From NCBI GenBank assembly GCA_025354965.1, contig JANXLW010000158.1:1-64000 (forward strand): 64,000 bases of DNA, read 5' to 3'. Positions 26,994 to 36,153 of this stretch are shown here, piece by piece. The translations under genes were made by a program, and so were the position numbers. This DNA comes from Betaproteobacteria bacterium (GTDB lineage Bacteria > Pseudomonadota > Gammaproteobacteria > Burkholderiales > Burkholderiaceae_C). A model generated the notes under the pieces. It had not been told where the DNA came from, did not search any database, and saw only the letters and a program-made list of their open reading frames with translations. The stretch's first letter is position 1. Each line of letters begins with the position of its first letter.

Positions 26994-28159
26994 GTCGCCA
27001 GAGCACGGCTGCGTTGTAACCTGAGCCACCAGAGCGACGCAGCCGTCAAAAACACCGGCACCAGCGAGCCGTAATTCAACAGCGTCCAGCCACTGGTGGT
27101 GACCAGTACGCCGGAGGAGAATGAACTCAAAGCCAGAGTGGCGAAAATAAAGAAGTTCAACGCGCCCTGTGCCCGGTCTTTTTCCTCCGGCGTGTAAGTT
27201 TGCAGGGACAGGGTCGTGCTGCCGGTGAACAGAAAATTCCAGCCCACACCCAATAAAAAAAGTGCGATCAGGAACTGGTGAAGATCAACACCTGAAAGTG
27301 CAACTGCTATGCACAGGGCGTTGAGTGCGACGCCGATTCCCATGATGGGCAGCGCGCCAAAGCGTTTGATTAAATGACCGGTAAAAAAGCCAGGTGCGAA
27401 CATGCCAATCACATGCCATTCCAACACCAGTGCGACGTCGGAAAACGGTAGACTGCACTGCTGCATGGCCAGTGGCGTAGCCGCCATAAGTAGATTCATC
27501 ACGCCGTAGCCCAAGGCGCCAGTGACTGCCGCAACAATGAAGGTGGGTTGCCGCATGATCTCGGTTAAGCGTCGGCCACCAGACGCAGTTATTCTTGTCG
27601 CCGGCGGCGGGAAATCAATGAAAGCGAGTGCGATCATTGACAGCAGCGCAATCAGGCTCAAGGCAATGTAGGCGCCGGCAAAAGGTACGCTCAACAGGGT
27701 ACGGGTTTGTTGTGCCAGGTTGGGACCGAGAACCGCCCCAAGCAAGCCGCCGGCGGTTACCAGTGACACGGCTTTCTCGCGCCACACAGGCATGGCAAGT
27801 TCGGCCGCGGCAAAGCGGTACAGGCCTGCATTGGCGTTGTAGTAACCGGCCAATAGCGTTGCCGTGCATAGCAGCCAGAAATTTTTGTCAAACACTGCAT
27901 AGGCGCACAACAAAGCTGATATCAGCGCCACCAATAGACCCAGCTGAAAAGACCTCTTGCGTCCAAGACTTTGCTGTGTTTTGGCTACCAGTCCAGTGGA
28001 CAGCGCACCGCCAACCACATATCCCATGACGGGCAGGGTAGCCATCCAGCCCAGTGGCGCCAGACTTAAGCCGACCAAGCCGTTGATTGCGATAAAGGTG
28101 ACGTTGTTGGTCAGGAAAAGTCCCTGGCAAATGGCCAGCAGCCAAAGATGTCGATTCAT
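26990..28159 (-). CDS. MFS transporter
   Basis: A 389-residue membrane protein with about 12 helices and the cytoplasmic loop motif AKTQQSLGRKRSFQLG after helix 2. It resembles small drug or metabolite exporters (YjiJ/YbjJ style). Nothing in the neighbourhood fixes its substrate. The start at 28159 (MNRHLWLLAICQG) gives a normal length. Confidence 0.85.
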   Translation of the reverse strand: MNRHLWLLAICQGLFLTNNVTFIAINGLVGLSLAPLGWMATLPVMGYVVGGALSTGLVAKTQQSLGRKRSFQLGLLVALISALLCAYAVFDKNFWLLCTATLLAGYYNANAGLYRFAAAELAMPVWREKAVSLVTAGGLLGAVLGPNLAQQTRTLLSVPFAGAYIALSLIALLSMIALAFIDFPPPATRITASGGRRLTEIMRQPTFIVAAVTGALGYGVMNLLMAATPLAMQQCSLPFSDVALVLEWHVIGMFAPGFFTGHLIKRFGALPIMGIGVALNALCIAVALSGVDLHQFLIALFLLGVGWNFLFTGSTTLSLQTYTPEEKDRAQGALNFFIFATLALSSFSSGVLVTTSGWTLLNYGSLVPVFLTAASLWWLRLQRSRALAT

Positions 28160-28292
28160 GGGGAGTCAGTGATGCAGTGTGAGGAATGAACTGAATTTTC
28201 GCTGCATTTTGATTTCTGCATTTGCGCTGCTGGTTGTGGCCGATGCATGCTGATTCGCCGGGCCCGGCCTTGCCTGGTTAACTCGAATCAAG

Positions 28293-28306
28293 TTGACTTA
28301 TGTCAT
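28293..28306 (+). promoter_or_regulatory. Possible FNR/ANR-type site before ubiU
   Basis: TTGACTTATGTCAT fits the TTGAT-N4-ATCAA layout with mismatched last bases in each half. It lies about 100 bases before an operon for oxygen-independent ubiquinone synthesis, which is FNR-controlled in some bacteria. The match is weak. No gene is supported in 28160-28388. Confidence 0.3.
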
Positions 28307-28409
28307 AGAACTTGGGGATGAGGTCTGATAACTTCATACGCTGAAGCTTTGCCAGCTTGGCGAGCAGGCCACGGTATAGGGACCAAAATTGACCCACTCC
28401 GATCCTCCC

Positions 28410-29468
28410 ATGAATCCCATCGTTGACGGTTCCCTTGCGCCTGGGTTGAGGGCACCAGCTACAGGGTCGTTGGAGTTGGTCTGCCCGGCTGGAAGCCTGC
28501 CGGCGCTGAAAGCGGCTGTTGACCATGGTGCTGACTGCGTTTATCTGGGTTTTCGCGATGCCACCAACGCACGCAATTTTGCCGGACTCAATTTTGACGA
28601 GGCAGCTATCAACACCGGTATTCGCTACGCACATGACCGGGGACGCAAAGTTTTTGTGGCGCTCAATACCTACCCCCAGGCAGCCAGCCCCGAGGTCTGG
28701 CGTAGCGCCGTTGACCGGGCTGCGCAGAGCGGGGTGGATGCAGTGATTTTGGCGGACCCGGGATTGATGCTGTACGCGGTAAAGCACTATCCGGATTTGC
28801 GACTTCACTTGTCGGTTCAGGGGTCTGCTACCAACTACGAGGCGCTCAATTTTTACTATCAACACTTTGGCATTGCCCGCGCCGTGCTGCCACGCGTGCT
28901 GTCGCTGACCCAGGTGGAGCAGGTGCTGGAAAAGACTTCAGTTGAAATTGAGGTTTTTGGTTTTGGCAGTTTATGTGTGATGGTGGAAGGGCGATGTGCG
29001 CTCTCGAGCTATGTGACAGGCGAAGCGCCCAACACGAATGGGGTTTGTTCGCCGCCCAAAGCGGTTCGCTGGCAGGAAACGCCACAGGGGCGCGAATCAC
29101 GTCTTAATGGTGTGCTAATCGATCGCTACAGCGACGGCGAAAACGCCGGCTATCCAACTCTGTGCAAGGGTCGTTTTGATGTCGGTGACGAAAAAAATTA
29201 CTACGCCATCGAAGAACCCACCAGCCTCAACACGCTGGCACTGTTGCCTCAGTTGATGAAGATGGGTGTGCGGGCCATCAAGATTGAAGGTCGTCAGCGC
29301 AGCCCGGCCTATGTGGCGCAAGTTACCAAAGTGTGGCGCGAAGCGATTGACAGTTGCCGTGACAACCCGCACCGTTACTCAGCAAAACCAGCCTGGATGA
29401 ACGACCTGGACAAAGTTGCAGAAGGGCAACAGCACACACTGGGTGCTTACCATAGGCCGTGGAAATGA
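28410..29468 (+). CDS. ubiU: O2-independent ubiquinone hydroxylation protein UbiU
   Basis: A 352-residue U32-type protein. Residues about 20-340 match UbiU closely (VCPAGSLPALKAAVDHGAD, TNARNFAGLNF, EEPTSLNTLALLPQL, KIEGRQRSPAYVAQV). Four cysteines for a 4Fe-4S cluster appear in SLCVMVEGRC, TNGVC and YPTLCKGR. With UbiV it hydroxylates ubiquinone precursors without O2. The ATG at 28410 adds about 20 residues before the core; a TTG at 28389 is also in frame. It overlaps ubiV (ATGA). Confidence 0.92.
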   Translation: MNPIVDGSLAPGLRAPATGSLELVCPAGSLPALKAAVDHGADCVYLGFRDATNARNFAGLNFDEAAINTGIRYAHDRGRKVFVALNTYPQAASPEVWRSAVDRAAQSGVDAVILADPGLMLYAVKHYPDLRLHLSVQGSATNYEALNFYYQHFGIARAVLPRVLSLTQVEQVLEKTSVEIEVFGFGSLCVMVEGRCALSSYVTGEAPNTNGVCSPPKAVRWQETPQGRESRLNGVLIDRYSDGENAGYPTLCKGRFDVGDEKNYYAIEEPTSLNTLALLPQLMKMGVRAIKIEGRQRSPAYVAQVTKVWREAIDSCRDNPHRYSAKPAWMNDLDKVAEGQQHTLGAYHRPWK

Positions 29469-30376
29469 AGATGAAGCTCGCATTGGGACCGTTGCTGTAC
29501 TACTGGCAGCGTGAGCTTGTATTGGGCTTCTATGAAACCATCGCTGCAACACCGGTGGACATTGTGTATCTCGGCGAGACGGTCTGCTCGCGTCGCCATG
29601 AATTGCGGCTGGCCGACTGGCTCGGCATTGCGGCGCGTTTGCGCGAGGCTGGCAAGGAAGTGGTTTTGTCCACCCAGGTGCTGATTGAGTCAGGCGCCGA
29701 TGTGACAGTGTTGCACAAGATTTGCGCCAACGGTGAGTTTACGGTGGAGGCAAATGACATGGGGGCTGTTCATTGCCTGGAGGGCAGGGTCCCATTTGTG
29801 GCCGGTCCCCACCTCAATATTTACAACGCGCCGACACTGCAATGGATGGCGGGATTGGGGGCCAAACGCTGGGTTATGCCGATCGAGATGGGGCGCGATG
29901 ACCTGACCCTGATGCAACAGGATCGTCCGCCCGGTTTGGAAACAGAAGTCTTCGCCTATGGCCGTATGCCGCTGGCGTTTTCCGCGCGCTGCTTTACCGC
30001 CCGTCACAGTAATCTGCCCAAGGATGACTGTCAGTTCAGTTGTCTGAGCCATGCCGATGGTTTGTTGATGCGAACGCGTGAAGACGAGGGGTTTTTGGTC
30101 CTCAATGGCACGCAAACTCAATCGGCGCGGGTGTACAACCTCCTGCCTGAAATGGACGATATGCGTAAGGCAGGTGTTGATGCCGTGCGTATCAGTCCAC
30201 AATCCCGGCAAACCCCTGAAATAGTTGACCTATTCCATGGTGTATTGATGCACAGAATCTCGGCGCCCGATGCTATGCAGGCAATGGTGGGTATGATGCC
30301 AGACCAGTCGTGTAACGGCTATTGGTATGGCAAACCAGGGCTGGAGCAACTGGTGGACCAAGCTGTGCCGCCCTGA
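29465..30376 (+). CDS. ubiV: O2-independent ubiquinone hydroxylation protein UbiV
   Basis: A 303-residue partner of UbiU. Cluster cysteines appear in GETVCSRRHEL and in SARCFTARHSNLPKDDCQFSC, the same spacing as in UbiV. The end SCNGYWYGKPGLEQL is also typical. Start chosen at the ATG overlapping the ubiU stop. The UbiU-UbiV heterodimer needs iron-sulfur clusters and acts when oxygen is absent. Confidence 0.92.
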   Translation: MKMKLALGPLLYYWQRELVLGFYETIAATPVDIVYLGETVCSRRHELRLADWLGIAARLREAGKEVVLSTQVLIESGADVTVLHKICANGEFTVEANDMGAVHCLEGRVPFVAGPHLNIYNAPTLQWMAGLGAKRWVMPIEMGRDDLTLMQQDRPPGLETEVFAYGRMPLAFSARCFTARHSNLPKDDCQFSCLSHADGLLMRTREDEGFLVLNGTQTQSARVYNLLPEMDDMRKAGVDAVRISPQSRQTPEIVDLFHGVLMHRISAPDAMQAMVGMMPDQSCNGYWYGKPGLEQLVDQAVPP

Positions 30377-30446
30377 GACTTCGCTGGACAGATCTTCGTC
30401 GTGAAGCGCCAGGCGCTGCCCTCAACTGATTGAGAAGGATTTCAAT

Positions 30447-30920
30447 ATGCAAGTTAGCCCCTTTCTGCTGCCCAAACCGGTTGGAAATCTTTTGTCTTAC
30501 TTGCCAGCCCATCCGGGTTCCTTGTTATTTGTGACAGGTTTGAATCTGGCGTTGGCGCGAAATTTGGCACCTGATGTTAAGCAAATGCTGTTAGGTAAAA
30601 AGATGCGTCTGCGTGTGACAGACGCCCAGTGGGCGTTTGACTTTGAGTGGTTGAATGACCGCTTTTGCGCATGCCAAAACAAGGATGCAGCGGACCTGAC
30701 GATCAGCGCCAGCGCCTATGACTTTGTTCTGCTGGCGCGTCGCCAGGAAGACCCGGACACGCTGTTTTTCAGTCGCCGACTCTCCATGGAGGGCGATACA
30801 GAACTTGGCTTGCTTGTCAAGAATACGATTGATGCGATTGAACTACCAGTGCTCAGTTTTGAGCTGCTCAAACCAGCGCAGATGCTGGCGCGCATGAAGG
30901 CAAGACTGGCACAGCATTAA
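30447..30920 (+). CDS. ubiT: Ubiquinone anaerobic biosynthesis accessory factor UbiT (SCP2 domain)
   Basis: A 157-residue protein with an SCP2 lipid-binding fold. It shows a basic core (LLGKKMRLRVTDAQWAFDFEW), ADLTISASAYDFVLLARRQEDPDTLFFSRRL and MEGDTELGLLVKN. UbiT is the anaerobic counterpart of UbiJ and binds quinone intermediates. AAGGAT precedes the ATG. It is third in the ubiU-ubiV-ubiT-ubiX-ubiD row. Confidence 0.9.
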   Translation: MQVSPFLLPKPVGNLLSYLPAHPGSLLFVTGLNLALARNLAPDVKQMLLGKKMRLRVTDAQWAFDFEWLNDRFCACQNKDAADLTISASAYDFVLLARRQEDPDTLFFSRRLSMEGDTELGLLVKNTIDAIELPVLSFELLKPAQMLARMKARLAQH

Positions 30921-30954
30921 GTTAGCCAGCCCAGACCTGCCGGAACCGCTCCTC

Positions 30955-31575
30955 GTGCACTTGGTCCAGACCTCTCTTCCCAAGCGGATCATCGTCGCCA
31001 TCTCCGGCGCTAGCGGTGCTGTTTATGGTGTTCGCCTGTTGCAGATGTTGGCCGATCTGGGCAACGTACAAACCCATTTGACAGTATCTGAAGCGGGTCT
31101 TTTGAATTTGCAGCAAGAGCAGGGCATGAACCGTGGCGATATCGAAGCATTGGCGCATGTGGTGCACCCGGTGCACGATATCGGCGCGGTCATCGCCAGC
31201 GGTTCATTTCAATGCGACGGCATGGTCGTTGCGCCCTGCTCCATGCGGACATTGGCGGCGGTTGCGCACGGGTTGTCCGATAACCTGATTGCGCGTGCCG
31301 CCGACGTCATGCTGAAGGAGCGCCGTCGTCTGATTTTGGTGGTGCGCGAAACACCGTTGAATCTTGCCCATTTGCGCAATATGACCAGCGTGACAGAAAT
31401 GGGTGGCATCATTTTTCCACCGGTGCCGAGTTTTTATCACCGACCACAGACGCTTGCCGATATGATCGACCACACAGTGAGCCGGGTGATCGACTTACTA
31501 GGACTGCCGCAGCCGCACGCGCCGCGCTGGACGGGTCTGCTGCCCGCTGCGCCGATCGACCCCAGCGCCGAATAA
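30955..31575 (+). CDS. ubiX: Flavin prenyltransferase UbiX
   Basis: A 206-residue enzyme that prenylates FMN to make the cofactor of UbiD. It shows RIIVAISGASGAVYGVRLLQ, the VAPCSMRTLAAVAHGLSDNLIARAAD-type FMN site (in two parts), and RRLILVVRETPLN. A GTG start at 30955 is used. It lies eight bases before ubiD and 34 after ubiT, so it forms one unit with both the decarboxylase and the anaerobic hydroxylation genes. Confidence 0.95.
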   Translation: MHLVQTSLPKRIIVAISGASGAVYGVRLLQMLADLGNVQTHLTVSEAGLLNLQQEQGMNRGDIEALAHVVHPVHDIGAVIASGSFQCDGMVVAPCSMRTLAAVAHGLSDNLIARAADVMLKERRRLILVVRETPLNLAHLRNMTSVTEMGGIIFPPVPSFYHRPQTLADMIDHTVSRVIDLLGLPQPHAPRWTGLLPAAPIDPSAE

Positions 31576-31582
31576 AAAAACC

Positions 31583-33067
31583 ATGGCTTACCGTGACTTG
31601 AGAGACTTCATCGCTCAACTGGAACATTTGGGTGAGCTCAAACGTGTTACCGCGACAGTCTCACCGTATTTGGAGATGACTGCCTTGTGCGACCGCGCTC
31701 TGCGCGCTGGCGGTCCCGCCCTGTTGTTTGAAAACCCGAGTGGTCACAGCGTGCCTGTGCTGGGAAACTTGTTTGGCACAACGCGTCGTGTCGCCATGGG
31801 GATGGGCGTGAGCGACGTCAGTGAATTGCGCCAGTTTGGCCAGGTGCTGGCGATGCTCAAGGAACCTGAGGCACCCAAAGGGTTCAAGGATTTGATGGGC
31901 CTGGGCAACATGGTGAAAACGTTGTGGCACATGGCACCCAAGGAGCTGCGCAATGCCGCGTGTCAGGATGTGGTGTGGGACGGCAATGATGTTGACCTGG
32001 CACGCTTACCCGTTCAGCATTGCTGGCCCGGTGACGTGGCACCGCTGATAACCTGGGGCTTGGTCATAACCAAAGGTCCGCACAAAGAGCGACAGAATCT
32101 TGGCATTTACCGGCAGCAGGTTTTGGCGCGCAACAAGGTCATCATGCGCTGGTTGGCGCAGCGCGGTGGCGCCCTCGATTTTCGCGAGCACTGTGCGCTC
32201 AATCCAGGCCAGCCCTATCCGGTGTGTGTGGCCCTGGGTGCCGACCCGGCAACGATTCTGGGGGCGGTGACGCCAGTGCCTGACAGTCTGTCGGAATACC
32301 AGTTTGCCGGGTTGCTGCGCGGTAGCCGGACCGAGCTGGTGAAAGCTTTGGGCAGCGAATTGCGAGTACCAGCCTCTGCTGAAATCGTTCTGGAAGGGCA
32401 CATTTACCCGGATGTGTCGCACGCCAGCGGGTTCGAACACGCGCTGGAGGGCCCGTTTGGCGACCACACCGGCTATTACAACGAGCAGGACTGGTTTCCG
32501 GTGTTCACCATCGATCGCATCACGATGCAGCGTGACCCTATTTACCACTCCACGTACACCGGTAAACCGCCCGACGAGCCGGCCATGCTGGCGCTGGCCT
32601 TGAACGAGTTGTTTGTGCCGTTGTTGCAACGTCAATATCCCGAAATCACCGATTTTTACCTGCCGCCCGAGGGTTGCAGTTACCGCATGGCGGTAGTGCA
32701 AATCAAGAAGTCCTACCCCGGCCACGCGCGGCGCGTCATGTTTGGCATCTGGAGTTTTCTGCGCCAGTTCATGTACACCAAGTTCATTGTGGTGGTCGAT
32801 GACGATGTCAATATCCGCGACTGGCAGGATGTGATCTGGGCCATCACCACGCGGGTTGACCCGACACGCGACACGCTGCTGGTGGACAGCACCCCGATCG
32901 ACTATCTGGACTTTGCTTCACCCGTCAGCGGCTTGGGCAGCAAAATGGGACTGGACGCCACGAACAAATGGCCCGGCGAAACCAGTCGCGAGTGGGGGCG
33001 CCCGATGCAGATGAGCGCCGAGGTGACAGCCAAAGTGGAGCAAGTTTGGCAGACTCTGGGTTTGTGA
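31583..33067 (+). CDS. ubiD: 4-hydroxy-3-polyprenylbenzoate decarboxylase UbiD
   Basis: A 494-residue prenylated-FMN decarboxylase. The N-terminus MAYRDLRDFIAQLEHLGELKR, the cofactor region (IYRQQVLARNKVIMRWLAQRGGA, in two parts) and the catalytic E-R-E region near EGPFGDHTGYYNEQDWFPVF are conserved. It decarboxylates the prenylated ring in ubiquinone synthesis. Full length for the family. Confidence 0.96.
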   Translation: MAYRDLRDFIAQLEHLGELKRVTATVSPYLEMTALCDRALRAGGPALLFENPSGHSVPVLGNLFGTTRRVAMGMGVSDVSELRQFGQVLAMLKEPEAPKGFKDLMGLGNMVKTLWHMAPKELRNAACQDVVWDGNDVDLARLPVQHCWPGDVAPLITWGLVITKGPHKERQNLGIYRQQVLARNKVIMRWLAQRGGALDFREHCALNPGQPYPVCVALGADPATILGAVTPVPDSLSEYQFAGLLRGSRTELVKALGSELRVPASAEIVLEGHIYPDVSHASGFEHALEGPFGDHTGYYNEQDWFPVFTIDRITMQRDPIYHSTYTGKPPDEPAMLALALNELFVPLLQRQYPEITDFYLPPEGCSYRMAVVQIKKSYPGHARRVMFGIWSFLRQFMYTKFIVVVDDDVNIRDWQDVIWAITTRVDPTRDTLLVDSTPIDYLDFASPVSGLGSKMGLDATNKWPGETSREWGRPMQMSAEVTAKVEQVWQTLGL

Positions 33068-33099
33068 CGGTTATCGTCGCTTTACCGGAAAGGTAGCTC

Positions 33100-34374
33100 A
33101 TGGATTTCGAGTATTCGCCGCAGGTTCAGGCTTGGCGCCGGCGTTTGGAAGACTTCATCGAACGCTACGTATTGCCTTACAACGCCGCTTGGCATCTCTC
33201 AGTGTCGCAGGGCGTCTTTCCGCCACCATTCATGGAGGATCTCAAGGCGCTGGCCAAATCTGAAGGCCTATGGAATCTATTTCTACCCAGCCTGCACGAC
33301 GATGAACCCGGTGTGCGCTTGAGCAATGTCGAATACGCACCCCTTGCTGAGATCATGGGTCGCTTGCCGTGGGCCTCAGAGGTGTTCAACTGCAGCGCGC
33401 CGGATACCGGCAATATGGAATTGCTGCATTTGTTTGCCACCCCTGAGCAAAACCAGCGCTGGCTGCGCCCGTTGCTGGATGGAGAGGTGCGTTCTGCATT
33501 CGCTATGTCCGAGCCCGACGTGGCTTCGTCGGATCCGACCAATTTGCAAACCCATGTGCGCCATCAGGACAACGAGTTGGTGCTCAATGGCCGCAAATGG
33601 TTTGTCACTGGCGCCGCGCACCCCAACTGCAAATTACTCATTGTGATGTGCCGCAGTGGCGACGAGGATGTCGGTAAGCACGCCCGGCACAGCATGGTGC
33701 TGGTGCCGATAGACACGCCCGGTGTCACACTGGTGCGCAATATTGCGATCATGCAGCACCACTCGCCCGAAGGGCATTGCGAAATTGTCTTCTCGAACGT
33801 GCGCGTGCCTGCAACGAATCTGCTGGGTCAGGAGGGTGCGGGCTTTGCCATGGCTCAGGCGCGCCTCGGTCCGGGGCGTATTCATCACTGTATGCGCACT
33901 ATTGGCCAGTGCGAGCTGGCGTTGTCCATGATGTGTGATCGGACGCTGGAGCGCCACGTGTTTGGTAAATACTTGTCTGATTTCGCGAACGTGCAGGAGT
34001 GGATTGCAGAGTCGCGTCTGGAAATCGACCAGGCTCGACTGCTGGTGCTGCGAGCTGCCTGGCGGCTGGACCAAGGGAAACTCGCACAAGCCCGAGTTGA
34101 CGTTTCAGCCATCAAAGTGGTGGCGGCGCGATTGCAGACCCGGGTGGTCAATCGCGCCATGCAAGTGTTTGGCGCCATGGGATTGTCACCCGACACGCCA
34201 CTGGCCTATTTTTGGACCTGGGGCCGCGCCATGCAGTTGCTCGACGGCCCCGATGAGGTGCATTTGCGCACAATGGCTCGCCATGAACTGGATCTTGCCC
34301 GTCAATGTCGTGGCGCCACCGCGGCCTATTTCACGCTACCGGAGCAATTGCTGGCCGAGCCGCACATCCGCTAG
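33100..34374 (+). CDS. Acyl-CoA dehydrogenase family protein
   Basis: A 424-residue flavoenzyme of the ACAD10/11-like branch. It shows RSAFAMSEPDVASSDPTNLQT (substrate/FAD loop), LNGRKWFVTGAAHPNCK, LGQEGAGFAMAQARLGPGRIHHCMR and the C-terminal QVFGAMGLSPDTPLAYFWTWGRAMQLLDGPDEVH. It oxidises acyl-CoA, probably medium or branched chains. A good ribosome binding site (GGAAAGG) precedes the start. It converges on the lipid operon, and its role beside it is unknown. Confidence 0.88.
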   Translation: MDFEYSPQVQAWRRRLEDFIERYVLPYNAAWHLSVSQGVFPPPFMEDLKALAKSEGLWNLFLPSLHDDEPGVRLSNVEYAPLAEIMGRLPWASEVFNCSAPDTGNMELLHLFATPEQNQRWLRPLLDGEVRSAFAMSEPDVASSDPTNLQTHVRHQDNELVLNGRKWFVTGAAHPNCKLLIVMCRSGDEDVGKHARHSMVLVPIDTPGVTLVRNIAIMQHHSPEGHCEIVFSNVRVPATNLLGQEGAGFAMAQARLGPGRIHHCMRTIGQCELALSMMCDRTLERHVFGKYLSDFANVQEWIAESRLEIDQARLLVLRAAWRLDQGKLAQARVDVSAIKVVAARLQTRVVNRAMQVFGAMGLSPDTPLAYFWTWGRAMQLLDGPDEVHLRTMARHELDLARQCRGATAAYFTLPEQLLAEPHIR

Positions 34375-34397
34375 GTCCCTTATAAACGGGTTGTGTT

Positions 34398-34826
34398 TCA
34401 GGAGTTTGCGCGCTTTTTGAGCCAGCGCATCAGACCGCCGACTACTGGAAGCTTCTCGTACAGCTCTTCCGCAGCGTCCCAGTAGTCACGGTGCAAAGTG
34501 ATACGACCTGCGTCGTCAAGCACCAGGTGCGAGCCACCCAATATGACCTGCTCCATACGCGGCTTAAATTGTCGAAAGAAAAATCGGAATTCCCAGGTCA
34601 GAAAACATTGCCGACCGTCAATGATCCGCTGGTCAATAACGAAGCGCGGTGCCTCCAACTGGAGGTACATGTGTCGGAAAATGCGCTGGATAGATGCCAC
34701 ACCCCGTACATCATTGAAAGGGTCTTTAAAGCGGGCATCGCTAGCGTAGAGCTTGTCCAGTTGTTCGACCCGCTCAGGGGTCAGTCCTTCGAACACTTGC
34801 ACAATGGATTCAACGGTATTTTTCAT
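34398..34826 (-). CDS. NTF2/SnoaL-like protein, last gene of the lipid operon
   Basis: A 142-residue NTF2-fold protein starting MKNTVESIVQVFEGLTPERV. It shows LYASDARFKDPFNDVRG, RFVIDQRIIDGRQCFLTWEF and HRDYWDAAEELYEKLP, a cone-shaped binding pocket. Homologues regularly occur beside DUF1365, amine oxidase and Cfa-like genes. It overlaps the SDR stop by four bases. The substrate is unknown; it may be a lipid-binding or isomerase-like partner. Confidence 0.85.
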   Translation of the reverse strand: MKNTVESIVQVFEGLTPERVEQLDKLYASDARFKDPFNDVRGVASIQRIFRHMYLQLEAPRFVIDQRIIDGRQCFLTWEFRFFFRQFKPRMEQVILGGSHLVLDDAGRITLHRDYWDAAEELYEKLPVVGGLMRWLKKRANS

Positions 34827-35599
34827 GAGCGTGTGAAGCGCCGTGTTGCAAGAAAAGTTGCGCGATAAGGCAGCAGCTTCAAGGCCTTCATCCAATAGGT
34901 GAAGCGTTTCGGGAAATGGATCTCAAACGCGCCGCGCGCCCAGCCGCGCAATATCTCCTGTGCTGCAGTCTCGGAGCTGATCAAAGCGGGCATTTTGAAT
35001 TGATTTTGTGCCGTTAGCGGTGTATCGACAAATCCCGGGTTGACCAGGGACACGCCGATGCCGTGGTCTTTCAAATCCAGGTACAGTGCTTCGGCGAGGT
35101 TGATCAACGCCGCCTTGGTGGGGCCGTAGGCCAGGCTGCCGGGCAAACCGCTGTAGCCAGCAACGCTTGCTACCAGGCTGATATGCGCCGGTGACCCGGG
35201 ACGTGACAAAAAGTATGGCACGACGGCATTCAACAGATGCAGCGCACCCACATAGTTGATCTCGCAGTGGCGCAACATCTCGGTCAAATCGAAGTTGGTG
35301 ACGCTCATTTCGCGGTAATGGCCCGCACAGTAAACGACGCAGTCGAGGTCTCCCTTTGTCAACGCAATGCTGAAGGCGTTGTCGACACTTAGCTGGTCGG
35401 TGCTGTCCAGGGGCAGGCTTAGTGCACCAGGGTGTTCGGCCACAAATGAGTTCAATGCGTCGACGCTGCGGGCAGACACAAGCACCGAGGCACCCAGCGC
35501 GTGCAGTGCCGAGGCAGTAGCGCGGCCGATACCGGTGGAGGCGCCAACCAGCCATACTGTGCGGCCAGCCCAGTCTTTGATGGGTGGGTTCAAGGCCAT
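34823..35599 (-). CDS. Short-chain dehydrogenase/reductase
   Basis: A 258-residue Rossmann enzyme. The cofactor motif reads VWLVGASTGIGRATA, the catalytic serine is in VASVAGYSG and the YxxxK site in LAYGPTKAAL. The C-terminal segment FPKRFTYWMKALKLLPYR suggests membrane association, as in lipid-modifying SDRs. It lies eight bases after the DUF3833 gene and overlaps the NTF2-like gene. Substrate probably hydrophobic (inference). Confidence 0.9.
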   Translation of the reverse strand: MALNPPIKDWAGRTVWLVGASTGIGRATASALHALGASVLVSARSVDALNSFVAEHPGALSLPLDSTDQLSVDNAFSIALTKGDLDCVVYCAGHYREMSVTNFDLTEMLRHCEINYVGALHLLNAVVPYFLSRPGSPAHISLVASVAGYSGLPGSLAYGPTKAALINLAEALYLDLKDHGIGVSLVNPGFVDTPLTAQNQFKMPALISSETAAQEILRGWARGAFEIHFPKRFTYWMKALKLLPYRATFLATRRFTRS

Positions 35600-35607
35600 A
35601 ACTGCGC

Positions 35608-36153
35608 TTATCTTTTAGTAAACGACAGCGTCACTTCGCCTAGTCGCACGCCGAACTTGCTCATGCTCGCCCGGTTGAGCATCACCCGGTCATTCATCAG
35701 GTACATCCAGTCGTCAAACTGCACCTCGTAGACCTTCCCGTCTACCGGTAGCGCCATGGTGTATTGCCAGTTAAAGGCGTTACCGCGCTGCTGTCCCGTT
35801 GCATCACCCACGACATCGGCAGCCCGGCCGATATAGCGGCCATCGGCCAGTCGCTGCAAGTGCCAAATCCGTTTTTGCCGGGTGCCGTCGGCGTAATTGA
35901 AGTCTTCGTCGAGCAGGCCCTCATCACCTTGCCAGCTGCATTTCATCAGTACGCTGAAGCGCCTGACGACCTTGCCGGAACGGTCAGTGAATACGCCGTA
36001 GGCGTCCAGGGTTCCGTTGAAAAAGTCGCGCAGTTCGAGTACCGGTACTTCATTCGCGTAATCATTGATTTGCTGGGAGCTGCAGCCGACCAGTGCCGCG
36101 ATCGCCGCGACGAGTGCCAGTGCGCGTGCAATCAGGCGTTTATGTTGGTTCAT
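35608..36153 (-). CDS. DUF3833 family lipoprotein
   Basis: A 181-residue protein starting MNQHKRLIARALALVAAIAALVGCSS. The lipobox LVGC gives a lipid-modified Cys at about residue 25. The mature part (LELRDFFNGTLDAYGVFTDRSGKVVRRF, in two parts; DDWMYLMNDRVMLNRASMSKFG) matches DUF3833, a lipocalin-like beta fold. Its ATG overlaps the transporter stop. It probably sits at the inner leaflet of the outer membrane or on the inner membrane, handling a lipid (inference). Confidence 0.88.
   Translation of the reverse strand: MNQHKRLIARALALVAAIAALVGCSSQQINDYANEVPVLELRDFFNGTLDAYGVFTDRSGKVVRRFSVLMKCSWQGDEGLLDEDFNYADGTRQKRIWHLQRLADGRYIGRAADVVGDATGQQRGNAFNWQYTMALPVDGKVYEVQFDDWMYLMNDRVMLNRASMSKFGVRLGEVTLSFTKR

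Noticed and set aside
28278..28340. Minus-strand tail ending MKLSDLIPKFYDISQLDSS before ubiU
   Set aside because: It looks protein-like but is short, has no start signal of its own, and its longer frame is antisense to ubiU. I cannot tie it to any family.
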